Shown: in pieces, positions 14,628 to 22,934 of the stretch
How positions within the stretch are numbered: position 1 is the stretch's first letter
How the letters are laid out: each line of letters starts with the position of its first letter
Assembly: GCA_020849765.1 (NCBI GenBank)
Contig: JADLAY010000048.1
Span: 1-50,513, forward strand
DNA: 50,513 nt
Direction of reading: 5' to 3'
From: Anaerolineae bacterium
GTDB lineage: Bacteria > Chloroflexota > Anaerolineae > Aggregatilineales > Phototrophicaceae
Notes under the pieces: generated by a model
Seen by the model: only the letters and a program-made list of their open reading frames with translations
Told to the model about the DNA's origin: nothing
Databases searched by the model: none
Program-made: the position numbers and the translations under genes

Positions 14628-16607
14628 ATGCGCACATCTCATCGTTTGTTTCTCATCCTGATCGCCGTCTTGTTGAGTGTGAGGGCCGGTTACGCACAAG
14701 ACCTGAATGCGGGGGCGGCAGCGCTCGGCCAGAGCATCGACCGGCAGGCGGCGGCAAACGGCCTGCTCAGCGGCGACGGGGCGCTCAGTTCCGGCGAGCA
14801 GTTGGTGGCCGATTTGATCGAGCAGGGAATCGCCGAGTTCAGCCAGCAGGTGGCGGATTTCGAGAGCGCCAGCCCGGACAATGCCGCCTTTGCCGAGGCG
14901 ATGGATCAAGACGGCGGCGTGCTAGCCGAACAGGTCGCTCAGGCGGAAGCCGGGACGACGGTCGACGTGCGCGCGCAGATTATCGCGGACGCGGTCGCGC
15001 AGTACGGGCAGGAGCCATCCGCGCCGGTCGACATTCGCGCACAGATCATCGCCGACGCGGTCGCGCAGTATGGCCGCGAGACGCCGAGCACGATTGACCC
15101 ACGCGCGGAAGCGATTTCACGGGCGGTCGAATGGTACGAGCAGCACGCAGGCGAGGCGCCGCGCGATCCGCGTGCAGAAGCGATTAGCAACGCGGTCGCG
15201 CAGTACGGGCAGGAAGAAGCCGCGCTGCAAGGCCGCCCGGCACTGAGCGAGCGTGACAGCGCGACGCTGCGCCGTGCCGTTCGCGATGGCGCGCACGACT
15301 ACGTCGACGGGTCGAACATCCGGCGCAAGCAGATCGTCCGCCGCTACGTCGATCAGTTAGTCCAGATCATGGTGCCCAGCCAGATGCTGCCGATCAATGG
15401 CTACTGGCGCGCACAGCCGTTCTCGATGACGCAATCCGGCCAATGCCAGGCGCTGACGGGCGATAACGACGGCCCCAGCGCCATGGACGACAGCAATCCG
15501 GGCCAGCCGTTGTGCGGCTACGAGAATCCGGGTGGGCTGCCGTTCATCGTCTGGGAGAGCGGCGATCACCCCTACCTGCCGGGCACGAGCAGCATCTACA
15601 GCCAGGCGCCGGAGACGCGCACCGAGCTGATGTACGACCAGAACGGCCAGACGATCGGCAGCAAGCGGGTGACGATGACGCGCGAATACGAGGTGATCGC
15701 GCCGGATCAGATCCGCGTCCATCTGGTGATGGCCGAGGAAAACGGCTGCACGCTGACCGGCGATTACTTGCTCGAACTGGTGACCGCCGACGAATCGGTC
15801 TGCGCGCAGACGCCGCCGATGTCGACGCCGGAGCCGACGCAGACGCCGCCGAGCGACACGATCTACCGGGTCGGGCTGCCGTTCGTGACCAGCCCGGAGC
15901 AGTGCAACGAGCGCAACACGCCGCCAGAGTTCGATGAGGCGCGCGTCGCCCCTCAGCCGGATGGCAGCATGCTGCTCGACTACGGCACCGGGTCGCAGAC
16001 GCTGTATCAGGCAGGTGACAGATACTACACATTCGAGGGCGACACGGGCGATGGCGCGCGGACGGTGATCTCGTTGACGCTGCTCGACGATGGCAGCGCG
16101 AGCATCTTCTGGTCGGTCAACACGCGCGACGGCAATATCTGCAGCGTGTCCCTGCCGCTGGAGATCCCTGGCACCGAAGGTGACGAGTCAGCATCCACAA
16201 CGCCGACGGCGACGCCCGCCCCCATCGGCGTGGGCAGCAGCGGCGATCAGGGCCAGGCCGTCAACTACAGCCTGCATGGGCGCTTCCGTATCACGTGGAA
16301 CATCATGGATATGCTGTGCCCGCCCGACATGCAGTCGATGCTGCCCGGTTGGGCCGAGGCGACGCTGGCGCAGCCAGACACGGCCACGCTGACGTTCGAC
16401 GTCGAGGCGGCGTCCTTCACGCTGAGCGACATGACCGGCAGCGGCCAGTATGCTTACTTCGACATGAGCGACCCGGCGCAGATGATCGTGATGAGCGTCT
16501 CCCCGACCGGGCCGGGCACGGCGTCACTGAGTTGGACGGGGATGCCCACAGACGGCGACGGGCAAAAGATGTGCATCGCCATGGCCGATCTGGAGCAGAT
16601 CGATTAG
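14628..16607 (+). CDS. Secreted protein with four 22-residue tandem repeats, function unknown
   Basis: I do not recognise the family. The 659 residues begin with a clear signal peptide (about 1-24, cut after GYAQ). Residues 113-195 hold four copies of a roughly 22-residue helical unit of the form D-x-RAQ/EIIADAVAQYG (starting at 113, 135, 157 and 180). A region of about 300 residues follows, then a Pro/Thr linker (TPEPTQTPP), a beta-rich domain with a few cysteines, a second TPTATPAP linker, and a final beta-rich domain repeating the same style. These linkers typify Chloroflexota extracytoplasmic proteins. Start chosen at the ATG preceded by AGAGGA; the reading frame continues upstream only through hairpin repeats. 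It is probably anchored to or released at the cell surface. Confidence 0.75.
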   Translation: MRTSHRLFLILIAVLLSVRAGYAQDLNAGAAALGQSIDRQAAANGLLSGDGALSSGEQLVADLIEQGIAEFSQQVADFESASPDNAAFAEAMDQDGGVLAEQVAQAEAGTTVDVRAQIIADAVAQYGQEPSAPVDIRAQIIADAVAQYGRETPSTIDPRAEAISRAVEWYEQHAGEAPRDPRAEAISNAVAQYGQEEAALQGRPALSERDSATLRRAVRDGAHDYVDGSNIRRKQIVRRYVDQLVQIMVPSQMLPINGYWRAQPFSMTQSGQCQALTGDNDGPSAMDDSNPGQPLCGYENPGGLPFIVWESGDHPYLPGTSSIYSQAPETRTELMYDQNGQTIGSKRVTMTREYEVIAPDQIRVHLVMAEENGCTLTGDYLLELVTADESVCAQTPPMSTPEPTQTPPSDTIYRVGLPFVTSPEQCNERNTPPEFDEARVAPQPDGSMLLDYGTGSQTLYQAGDRYYTFEGDTGDGARTVISLTLLDDGSASIFWSVNTRDGNICSVSLPLEIPGTEGDESASTTPTATPAPIGVGSSGDQGQAVNYSLHGRFRITWNIMDMLCPPDMQSMLPGWAEATLAQPDTATLTFDVEAASFTLSDMTGSGQYAYFDMSDPAQMIVMSVSPTGPGTASLSWTGMPTDGDGQKMCIAMADLEQID

Positions 16608-16627
16608 CATGTTGCGCTGAACACGGA

Positions 16628-16658
16628 CGGGATGGCACCTTTGCCCGATGCCATCCCG
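16628..16658. terminator. Hairpin between convergent genes
   Basis: A perfect 10-bp stem CGGGATGGCA/TGCCATCCCG with an 11-base loop. No T-run on either side, so termination is likely but not typical. Confidence 0.5.
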
Positions 16659-16709
16659 CTCACCCGGCGTTTGTGCCCCGCGAACATCACGAACACGCTG
16701 CGAGTCAGG

Positions 16710-17750
16710 TCAGAGCGGCAGTCCACGCACCGGCGTCATGCTGCTGACCCATGAGGAAAGAGCAGTCCCAAACAGCAGCGCCAGCACCAGCGCGCCGACA
16801 ATCAGGATGGCGATGTTGCGCCAGTCTTTGCCTTGCAGGCCGCTCTTCCGGATAGGCGCAGCCACATCCCAGGTGCGCGCATTTGGCTTATCGAGGGTTT
16901 GCAGCGCGACAGCAAGGCCCTCGAAACGAATGCGCGTGTCGAAATAGAGCAGCGTCAACACGATCGGGATGAACGGCACCAGGAAGATGCCGAAAAACGC
17001 GTTCACGGCGGACTGCACCAATTGCATCGTTGGGGACACGGGCAGGCCGTTCTGGGATACGTACGACTGTGTGAGCGCGACGATCGCAAATTGGGCCGCG
17101 TTCGTCAGCACGATCACCAGCGTCACAACGCCGAAATTCTTCCAGAAGTTCATTCTTCCCAATGCCCCGGCGCGATTGACCCCGGATACCGCAGAAATGT
17201 TCTCCAGGATGAGCACGGGCGCCAGCATCGTAAAAGCCGCGGCAGCCATGTAGACCACAATCCCGAAGGCGGCGAGCACAGGGCTGCAATTCAACATGAG
17301 GGTGAACAACGTAATGAGCGTGGAAAACGCGCCAACGACGATGTAGAAGAAGATAAAGCCGATGCCCAGCCCAAGGTAGCGACCACGCCGCTCGTTGAGG
17401 GCCTGGCCAATCGTAAGCTTGCGGCCCATCAGGCTCTCGGCGGTACCATACACGATTGGCCCGTAGGTCAAAACCAGTTGGAGCACTGTGACGATCAGGA
17501 CAGCCACATAAGCCATGCAGACCGTTCCCACCGCCTGCGACGAATTCGCCGCGGACATCGAGCCGACGCCCGTGTAAGGATAGATGTTGAAGATCAACAA
17601 GACCTGGCTGATGAAGGCGAGCGGAACGGTGACGACCAGCGTGAGTCCGACGAAGGTCACGACATTATCGAGGTAGATTTGAACGGCTTTACGCAGGAGC
17701 CCCAGAAACGTCCAGGATGTCAACGATTGGTCTGTGGTTGTGGATTCCAT
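16710..17750 (-). CDS. Polytopic membrane protein resembling the GPDPase membrane domain
   Basis: A 346-residue integral membrane protein with about six helices and a long soluble N-terminal helix start (LRKAVQIYLDN). The pattern (helix pairs, then the C-terminal LLYFDTRIRFEGL just after helix 5) is that of the glycerophosphodiester phosphodiesterase membrane domain / DUF7544-like group, whose molecular role is unknown. There is no catalytic GPDPase domain. Codon use is slightly less GC-rich than the neighbours. It stands alone: convergent with the secreted repeat protein, with a repeat-containing gap upstream. Confidence 0.7.
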   Translation of the reverse strand: MESTTTDQSLTSWTFLGLLRKAVQIYLDNVVTFVGLTLVVTVPLAFISQVLLIFNIYPYTGVGSMSAANSSQAVGTVCMAYVAVLIVTVLQLVLTYGPIVYGTAESLMGRKLTIGQALNERRGRYLGLGIGFIFFYIVVGAFSTLITLFTLMLNCSPVLAAFGIVVYMAAAAFTMLAPVLILENISAVSGVNRAGALGRMNFWKNFGVVTLVIVLTNAAQFAIVALTQSYVSQNGLPVSPTMQLVQSAVNAFFGIFLVPFIPIVLTLLYFDTRIRFEGLAVALQTLDKPNARTWDVAAPIRKSGLQGKDWRNIAILIVGALVLALLFGTALSSWVSSMTPVRGLPL

Positions 17751-17818
17751 GAAGCGTGTCTCTTAAGTGGCGAACGCAGCGAGGTGCTAATAATATCCTT
17801 AGATTATTATACGCGGCC

Positions 17819-17850
17819 AGACGAACGTCTGCGCCTTAAGGCGGCGGCTT
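17819..17850. repeat. Two small adjacent hairpins
   Basis: CAGACG-AA-CGTCTG and GCGCCTTAAGGCGG lie next to each other, in the same paired style as the other elements but with different sequence. The surrounding 17751-17900 region contains no gene I can support. Confidence 0.4.
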
Positions 17851-17900
17851 CAGGTTGTTGGATCGAACCGGTGCGTGGGGCTGAGGAACGATCGCCAACC

Positions 17901-17931
17901 AAAAAGGATGTCCCAACAGGCGACATCCTTT
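17901..17931 (-). terminator. Rho-independent terminator (minus strand)
   Basis: Stem AAAGGATGTC/GACATCCTTT with a nine-base loop, followed on the minus strand by a T-run. It would end transcripts of the small membrane protein gene at 18026. Its stem is close to that of the dnaJ terminator. Confidence 0.7.
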
Positions 17932-18000
17932 GTCCTTAGCGACCAACAGGTTTCGAAGAATCAGTATTTCGGTTCGAGTTGACGGCGCTGTTCAAGCACC

Positions 18001-18023
18001 GCCTGCATGGCGTGCAGGCTTTT
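18001..18023 (+). terminator. Hairpin with T-run next to the small membrane protein stop
   Basis: A 7-bp stem GCCTGCA/TGCAGGC, loop TGGCG, is followed by TTTTG on the plus strand. It looks like a plus-strand terminator although no plus-strand gene ends here; it may limit read-through antisense to the small gene. Confidence 0.4.
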
Positions 18024-18025
18024 GA

Positions 18026-18244
18026 CTAGAAGCGAATGCGCCCGGTCGCGATCAGCAGGGCCATGCCGATGACGACGACGTTCAGAAAGAGAAAGATCGA
18101 CAGGAACATGCGCTCGATCGCCGTCATGCCGAGGAAGCGCTTCTCCTCGCGCGCGGGCGGGTCGAAGCCAAGTTCGGAGTCTTCGTCAAAACCGTAGTCA
18201 TCCTCTTCGTCAAAGTGACGCAGGGCGTCAAGATCGTCCGTCAT
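18026..18244 (-). CDS. Small acidic single-pass membrane protein
   Basis: A 72-residue protein of unknown function. The first 30 residues are very acidic (LRHFDEEDDYGFDEDSELG), then a short basic patch (REEKR), then one strong membrane helix (about 44-66) ending in GRIRF. Despite its size it looks well expressed: GGGAGG lies six bases before the ATG, and a TACAAT -10 with TTATCC at 18-bp spacing is upstream. An acidic cytoplasmic tail with an inside-positive helix suggests a small regulator or accessory of a membrane complex; this is inference. It is divergent from the MscS gene. Confidence 0.72.
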   Translation of the reverse strand: MTDDLDALRHFDEEDDYGFDEDSELGFDPPAREEKRFLGMTAIERMFLSIFLFLNVVVIGMALLIATGRIRF

Positions 18245-18282
18245 CCGTGCCTCCCTCTGATCGTCTGCGCTGAACTGCGCTT

Positions 18283-18312
18283 ATTGTAACATAGGCCACC
18301 CGTGCAGGATAA
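18283..18312 (-). promoter_or_regulatory. Promoter of the small membrane protein gene
   Basis: On the minus strand, TTATCC, an 18-bp spacer and TACAAT (complement at 18283-18288), about 40 bases before the start codon. Confidence 0.45.
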
Positions 18313-18395
18313 CAATTCATCCGTATGGCCAGAGTTTGCAGAGTCGGTGTAGCATCAACGCATGGACATCGACGCAAGCGAGGCGTAGACCGACC

Positions 18396-19220
18396 ATGAT
18401 CCAGGCCGAAGCCGAACACCTCAGCCTTATCGTCCGCTTTTACGTGCTGCCGATCCTGGCCTTCTATCTCGTGGCCTATGGCGTGCAGCGCACCTCGACC
18501 ATGATGGCACGCAGCATTCGCCCGCTCGGCAACTGGGCGCTGAGCAGCAGCCCACGGCGCGCCGAGCGCCAGCGCACGCTCCAATCTCTGATCGCAAGCG
18601 CGATCAGCGTCGCGGCTTACATCGTCGCGACCATCCTATCGCTCAGCCTGTTCATCAGCATCGACTCGCTGATCTGGGTCGTCGGTTTGTTCAGCGCGGC
18701 GTTCGGTCTGGGCGCACGCCCGTTCATCAGCGACTACCTGACGGGGATCACGTTCATCTTCGAAGACACGTTCGACGTGGGCGATAAGATCGAGATCCCG
18801 CTGTCGCCGCGCTCGGTCGAGGGCGTGGTCGAGGCGGTCACGCTGCGCACGACGCGCATCCGCGGCATGGACGGCGAGCTGTACACGATGCCGAACGGCG
18901 ACATCCGGTTGATGCGCAACTTCAGCCGCGGCAGCTTTTCGATGGCGACCGTCATGCTGAGCATCCCGGCGGCGGAACTCAAGCAGACGCTGGTCAAGCT
19001 GGAGGCGCTCAAGATCGAGGCGATGACGCTGCTGCCCAACCTGCTCGAACCTTGGCAGGTGATCAGCACGTCGGGCGCGCTGGGCGAGCGAGCTGAATTG
19101 ACGATCCTGGCCAAGGCGCGCTTCGGCAAGGGCGCGGAACTGCGCACCAACATGCTGACGCTGCTGCAGGATCGGCTGAGCGACGCGCAGGTGGAACCCA
19201 ACGAGCCGTCGGATGGGTAA
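18396..19220 (+). CDS. MscS-family mechanosensitive ion channel
   Basis: A 274-residue small-conductance channel-type protein. Three membrane helices (about 12-30, 64-86, 92-118); the pore-lining third helix carries the Gly/Ala pattern (FSAAFGLGARPF) followed by ISDYLTGITFIFEDTFDVGDKI, the signature of the MscS beta domain. A cytoplasmic alpha/beta domain continues to about 260. Members relieve turgor on osmotic downshift. I start at the ATG at 18396; longer in-frame starts add a region rich in Arg with no membrane character. No strong ribosome binding site is visible. It ends three bases before the convergent propeller gene. Confidence 0.9.
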   Translation: MIQAEAEHLSLIVRFYVLPILAFYLVAYGVQRTSTMMARSIRPLGNWALSSSPRRAERQRTLQSLIASAISVAAYIVATILSLSLFISIDSLIWVVGLFSAAFGLGARPFISDYLTGITFIFEDTFDVGDKIEIPLSPRSVEGVVEAVTLRTTRIRGMDGELYTMPNGDIRLMRNFSRGSFSMATVMLSIPAAELKQTLVKLEALKIEAMTLLPNLLEPWQVISTSGALGERAELTILAKARFGKGAELRTNMLTLLQDRLSDAQVEPNEPSDG

Positions 19221-19223
19221 GCC

Positions 19224-20264
19224 TTACGGGCGCCAGTGATAATCCTGGAAGCGATAGGGATAGACGACGAGGACGCGCTCGCTGGCCGAAGCCAGATTGT
19301 AAGTGACAAGCTCCGTTTGCCTGTCGGCGCGCTCGCGCATGTAGATCACGCGCGTGCCGTCCGGTGACCAGATCGGGTATTCGCCGCCGAGCATGACCAC
19401 GATCTGGGCGGTGTCCACGTCGAAGATGGTGATGGCGCCATTGGGCACGCCGAAAGCGACGTGGCGCGCATCCGACGACCAGCCGAGGCCCTCAATCGCC
19501 CAGGTCGTCATGCCCTCCGGGATGACGTCGAGCCAGGTGATGGCGCCGCTCATCCGGTCGACGCGCGCAAACTGCTTGCGTTGATCCGCCGCGCCGAAGA
19601 ACAGGAGCTGCGTGCTATCCGGCGACCAGGCGAACGGGAAGGCGAAGATCGACTCGCCCGCATCGAGCGCCAGACGGCGTGTGAAATGCTGCGATTCGGC
19701 GCTGGTGAGATCGAACAGATAGGCTTCACGCCGCCCGTTGAGACCGCTCGTGTAAGCCAGCCACTGCCCATCCGGCGCCCAGGCGACGCTGCCCATGACG
19801 TAGCCCGGCGCGGAGACCGGGATGGTGAAGGCGCGGCTGCCATCCGTCGTGTCGAGGATGTAGACGCGGCTGAGATCGGCATAGGCGGCATAGCGACCAT
19901 CCGCGGACAGGCGCAGCGCGCCGGTCAGCAGGCCGGGCTGGATCAACTGCGGATCGCGCCCGTAGGGGTCGCTGCGATAGATGCCCGCCGGGTATTGATC
20001 GCGCGCGGCAAAACCGGGCGTGATCGCGAACACGAGCTGATCGCGTGCGGGCATCCAATTGGGCGAGGCAGTGATGATGTGGCGGCCGTTCATGAGCGGC
20101 CTGACATTGCCCGTGCGCACGTCGACCAGGTAGATGCCCCGCGGCGGCGCGGTGAAAGCGACCTCGTCTGGCGGCAGCAGCGCACCGAGGGCGGCAGTTG
20201 CGCCGACCAGCAGCGCACAGCCGCAGGTCAGCGTCACAAGGAAGCGTCCGAGCCAGCGCATCAT
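19224..20264 (-). CDS. Exported TolB-like WD40/beta-propeller protein (downstream copy)
   Basis: 346 residues with an N-terminal signal or anchor (about 8-30) and then six or seven blades of the TolB/PD40 type, recognisable from repeats of the form WSPDGxxLxY (for example WAPDGQWLAYTS, WSPDSTQLLFF, WSPDGTRVIYM). Such propellers are protein-interaction platforms. It is the last gene of a tight three-gene operon: only four bases separate it from the upstream propeller gene, whose last codons contain its AGGAGT ribosome site. It is related to that neighbour by tandem duplication, since both begin with a short anchor followed by an EVAFT/EIAFT strand. Confidence 0.8.
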   Translation of the reverse strand: MMRWLGRFLVTLTCGCALLVGATAALGALLPPDEVAFTAPPRGIYLVDVRTGNVRPLMNGRHIITASPNWMPARDQLVFAITPGFAARDQYPAGIYRSDPYGRDPQLIQPGLLTGALRLSADGRYAAYADLSRVYILDTTDGSRAFTIPVSAPGYVMGSVAWAPDGQWLAYTSGLNGRREAYLFDLTSAESQHFTRRLALDAGESIFAFPFAWSPDSTQLLFFGAADQRKQFARVDRMSGAITWLDVIPEGMTTWAIEGLGWSSDARHVAFGVPNGAITIFDVDTAQIVVMLGGEYPIWSPDGTRVIYMRERADRQTELVTYNLASASERVLVVYPYRFQDYHWRP

Positions 20265-20268
20265 CGCG

Positions 20269-21111
20269 CTAACTCCTGCGCGCTGGCCGCCACGCCAGCG
20301 CCCCGATCGTCCTGCGCGTGCGGGCGAGCGTCACCTCCTGGCCGCTGGCGATCTGGCGCAGCACGAGCGTGTGCGCGCGTGACGTGCTGACGTAAGCGAT
20401 CGACGCGCCATCCGGCGACCAGACCGGCGAGTGCCCATTGGCGACGAAGGTTGCGCGTCGAGTCACCGGGTCGAGCAGGTAGACCTGATTCTGATTCGAG
20501 TAGACCACCCGCGCGCCATCCGGCGACCAGGCATACGATTCGGCGATCAGGTCAGGATGCATGGTATCCGACACGGTGTCGACCAGATAGACGCGATAAG
20601 CGCCGAGGCCGCTGCTGCCGAAGACGGCAGCCACCGCGCCATCCGGCGACGAGGCGAGATAGCGCGTCAGCACGCTGTTGAAGCTGTAGATGCGCATCCA
20701 ATCCGCCGGGTCGTCGACCGGTGCGCGGAAGAGCGAGCGACCGTCGGTGAAGAGGATGTGCTCCGCATCCGCCGCAAAAGCGACGTCGGGCACGACGGTC
20801 GGCGCGGGCATCAGGCGGCGCCAGCCGCGGCCATAGGGCGCGTAAAGCATGATGTCGCCTGTTTGCGGCAGATCGTAGTCGTGGATGAGCAGGGCCGCCC
20901 CATCCGGCGACCAGCCAAGCCCTCGCAGTTGATCGTGCGTGGGTGGGCGCAGACGCTCGACGCGGCGCATGCGGACGTCGACGACGTAGATTTGATCGTC
21001 AGTGGTGAAGGCGATCTCATCCGCCGCGAGGCCATGGCCGACGATCAGCGCAGCACCCACCAGGACGGCACCGCACGCATACAGACGGGCCAGGATGCCC
21101 AGGCGACGCAC
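20269..21111 (-). CDS. Exported TolB-like beta-propeller protein (upstream copy)
   Basis: 280 residues with an anchor helix (about 8-28) followed by EIAFTTDDQIYVVDV and five or six blades with WSPDG motifs, ending RTIGALAWRP. It starts with GTG six bases after the stop of the CPBP gene, so translation is probably coupled. It is shorter than the copy downstream by about one and a half blades. Function unknown; a read-out or scaffold role near the membrane is suggested by the anchor and the neighbouring CPBP protein. Confidence 0.78.
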   Translation of the reverse strand: MRRLGILARLYACGAVLVGAALIVGHGLAADEIAFTTDDQIYVVDVRMRRVERLRPPTHDQLRGLGWSPDGAALLIHDYDLPQTGDIMLYAPYGRGWRRLMPAPTVVPDVAFAADAEHILFTDGRSLFRAPVDDPADWMRIYSFNSVLTRYLASSPDGAVAAVFGSSGLGAYRVYLVDTVSDTMHPDLIAESYAWSPDGARVVYSNQNQVYLLDPVTRRATFVANGHSPVWSPDGASIAYVSTSRAHTLVLRQIASGQEVTLARTRRTIGALAWRPARRS

Positions 21112-21117
21112 GCCGGG

Positions 21118-21993
21118 TCAGTTCTCCGAGGCCCAGGCCTCTGGGGGCAGCGGCTCGACCAGCACGCGCAGGCGCCACCAGCGCAGCAGCGCGGGCACAG
21201 CAAAGACGCCGAGCACAGCCAACCCGTAGATCAGCAGCGAGCTACCGGAACCAGCCAGAGCGGGCGCGGTCGCGAAGAGCGTCGTCGGGGCATTGCCGAG
21301 CGCGTGGACGCCGACGACGATGAACAGATTGTCCGTGTGCAGGTAGAGCAGAGTGAAGAGCACGCCCCACAGCGTCAGCAGCGCGAGATCGGCGGCGATC
21401 TCACCCGCGCTCAGGCCCATGTAGAGCCGGTTGGGGATGTGCACGAGCGCGAAGATCGCCTGCGAAATGAGCAGCGTGAGGACGAAGCGCAGCCACGGGC
21501 GCTCGCCGCTGCCGTGCAGGCGCAGATACAACTGCGGGAAGAGAAAGCCGCGATAGGCCAGTTCTTCGAACAGCGCGTTGCCGAAGATCTGCCCGATCAG
21601 CGCGCCGATGGCGACGCCCGACTGCCCCGCGGCGAAGGCCGGCGACAGCGCGACCGATCCGTTGCTGGCGGCCCCGGCGGCCAGATGTATCAGTTGGGCG
21701 ACCGTCCACAGCGCGAGTGTGGTCATCAGGCCGATGCCGAGCTGGTGCGGTATCCAGCCAACATCGTAGGCGCGCAGAAAGCCGAGTTTGAGGCAAACGC
21801 CCCAGACGAGGATCGCCGCCAGCACCAGATTGACGATCAGCGTGCCGTTGACGAGGCCGCCGGTCATCTGCGCGAGTGGGTGGAAGGCGCCGCTGGCGAA
21901 CAGCCACAGGTTGACGACCGTGATCAGCACGGCGTGGACGATGACGAACAACAGCAGTGTGCCGCGCCGGGCAGGTCGAATGGGTGCGTTCAT
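21118..21993 (-). CDS. CPBP family intramembrane glutamic protease
   Basis: A 291-residue membrane protein with about eight helices. The three CPBP/Abi motifs are complete: FEELAYRGFL (EExxxR), FALVHIP (FxxxH), and the later GVHALGN (HxxxN). Bacterial members cleave membrane substrates or act in peptide maturation and self-immunity. I start at the ATG at 21993, giving a normal N-terminus; an upstream in-frame start at 22014 adds seven residues. It is the first gene of the operon with the two propellers, which could present or sense substrates for the protease (inference). Confidence 0.88.
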   Translation of the reverse strand: MNAPIRPARRGTLLLFVIVHAVLITVVNLWLFASGAFHPLAQMTGGLVNGTLIVNLVLAAILVWGVCLKLGFLRAYDVGWIPHQLGIGLMTTLALWTVAQLIHLAAGAASNGSVALSPAFAAGQSGVAIGALIGQIFGNALFEELAYRGFLFPQLYLRLHGSGERPWLRFVLTLLISQAIFALVHIPNRLYMGLSAGEIAADLALLTLWGVLFTLLYLHTDNLFIVVGVHALGNAPTTLFATAPALAGSGSSLLIYGLAVLGVFAVPALLRWWRLRVLVEPLPPEAWASEN

Positions 21994-22123
21994 AAGGACT
22001 CGAAAGCTGCACAATGCCGCGGCGAATAACCCCTGTGTGCTCGCCAGACGCGCCGCTCGCTGGCCCCTCTAGTATAGTCCTCGTCCGCGCGGAATGGGAA
22101 ATAAGATCGGAGGGGAGTGAAGA

Positions 22124-22206
22124 GGGTACTCGGTACTGGGTTCTGAGTTCTGGGTTCATGGTGGGAAATCGGGTGATGAGGGACGAGGAACGAGGGATGA
22201 GGAGAA
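22124..22206. repeat. Two heptad arrays (GGTTCTG and GATGAGG types)
   Basis: 22124-22164: GGGTACT, CGGTACT, GGGTTCT, GAGTTCT, GGGTTCA. 22174-22206: GATGAGG, GACGAGG, AACGAGG, GATGAGG. Both keep a 7-base period but have unrelated units. They lie in the 470-bp divergent gap between the CPBP operon and DUF1992. Confidence 0.65.
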
Positions 22207-22237
22207 GATGGGTTGCGTGCGAAAGCGAGAGGTTTTG

Positions 22238-22343
22238 TAGGGGCGAGGCGTGCGACCGAAGGAAGTCCCCCTTGGGGCCTCGTCCGCGGCGGCAGAGGTG
22301 CAGACCGCGGCGGACACACCGTGGCGCATCCCTACGAGGCCGT
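22238..22343. repeat. GC-rich element bounded by GTAGGGGCG and CATCCCTAC
   Basis: Ends resemble the GTAGGGACGC hairpin family in inverted orientation. The inside contains short inverted stems such as CCGCGGCGG repeats. No coding potential is seen. Confidence 0.4.
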
Positions 22344-22397
22344 CGTAAATGGTGTCCGCAAATTCGCAATCGTCGTGGGCAAATGTCGGCCAATATA

Positions 22398-22428
22398 TTG
22401 ACGTATTTGCATAAAAAGATGTTATAAT
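22398..22428 (+). promoter_or_regulatory. Sigma-70-type promoter of the DUF1992 gene
   Basis: TTGACG (22398-22403), a 19-bp spacer, TATAAT (22423-22428). A transcript starting at about 22435 would have a 29-base leader to the ATG at 22464. Confidence 0.65.
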
Positions 22429-22463
22429 CCGCATAAGTGAAAAATTTCACAGGGCGAGCGCGC

Positions 22464-22934
22464 ATGAACGACCACAAAAGCCTGATGGACGAAATTCTCG
22501 GCGACGCCTTTCGCCGGGGTGAGTTCGACAACCTCCCCGGCGCCGGCAAACGATTGAAGATCGAAGACGACCTGGATAATCATGTGCCGCCTGACCTGCG
22601 CATGACCCACCGGATGCTCAAAGACAGCAACCTGGCGCCGGATTGGATCGAGGAGGGTAAGGCGATTGAGGACGCGCAGGCGAAGGTACTGAGCAAGCTT
22701 CAATCGAATGCGCGCATGTTCCAGGGCTTACGCGCCGATGCGCGCCGTTCGGCCACGCCGGAGCAAATGCTGGCCCAGCTCGACGCGCGCTGGCGGACGG
22801 TGCAGGAGCGCTTCCGGGCGGACGTCGCCAGCCTGAACAGGCGCATCCTGGACTACAACCTCAAGCTGCCGCCGGGCTTCTCGCAAAAGCCCGCCATGAA
22901 CGCAGAGCGCGAACTGGCGAAGGTGCAGGTCTAG
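22464..22934 (+). CDS. DUF1992 (DnaJ-homologue subfamily C member 28 conserved domain) protein
   Basis: A 156-residue soluble, mostly helical protein. The N-terminal signature is clear: MDEILGDAFRRGEFDNLPGAGKRL, interrupted here only in how I quote it, then a DNHVPPDLRM region and a predicted long helix (about 80-135). This is the DUF1992 domain found in E. coli YdhF-like small proteins and in eukaryotic DNAJC28; function unknown. No J domain is present. The ATG at 22464 follows an AGGGCGAG box and a good promoter. Its stop overlaps the stop of the convergent Agl23-like gene by four bases. Confidence 0.88.
   Translation: MNDHKSLMDEILGDAFRRGEFDNLPGAGKRLKIEDDLDNHVPPDLRMTHRMLKDSNLAPDWIEEGKAIEDAQAKVLSKLQSNARMFQGLRADARRSATPEQMLAQLDARWRTVQERFRADVASLNRRILDYNLKLPPGFSQKPAMNAERELAKVQV

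Noticed and set aside
19461..20390. Plus-strand ORF opposite the propeller gene
   Set aside because: Shadow of WSPDG repeats read in reverse; no own domain.
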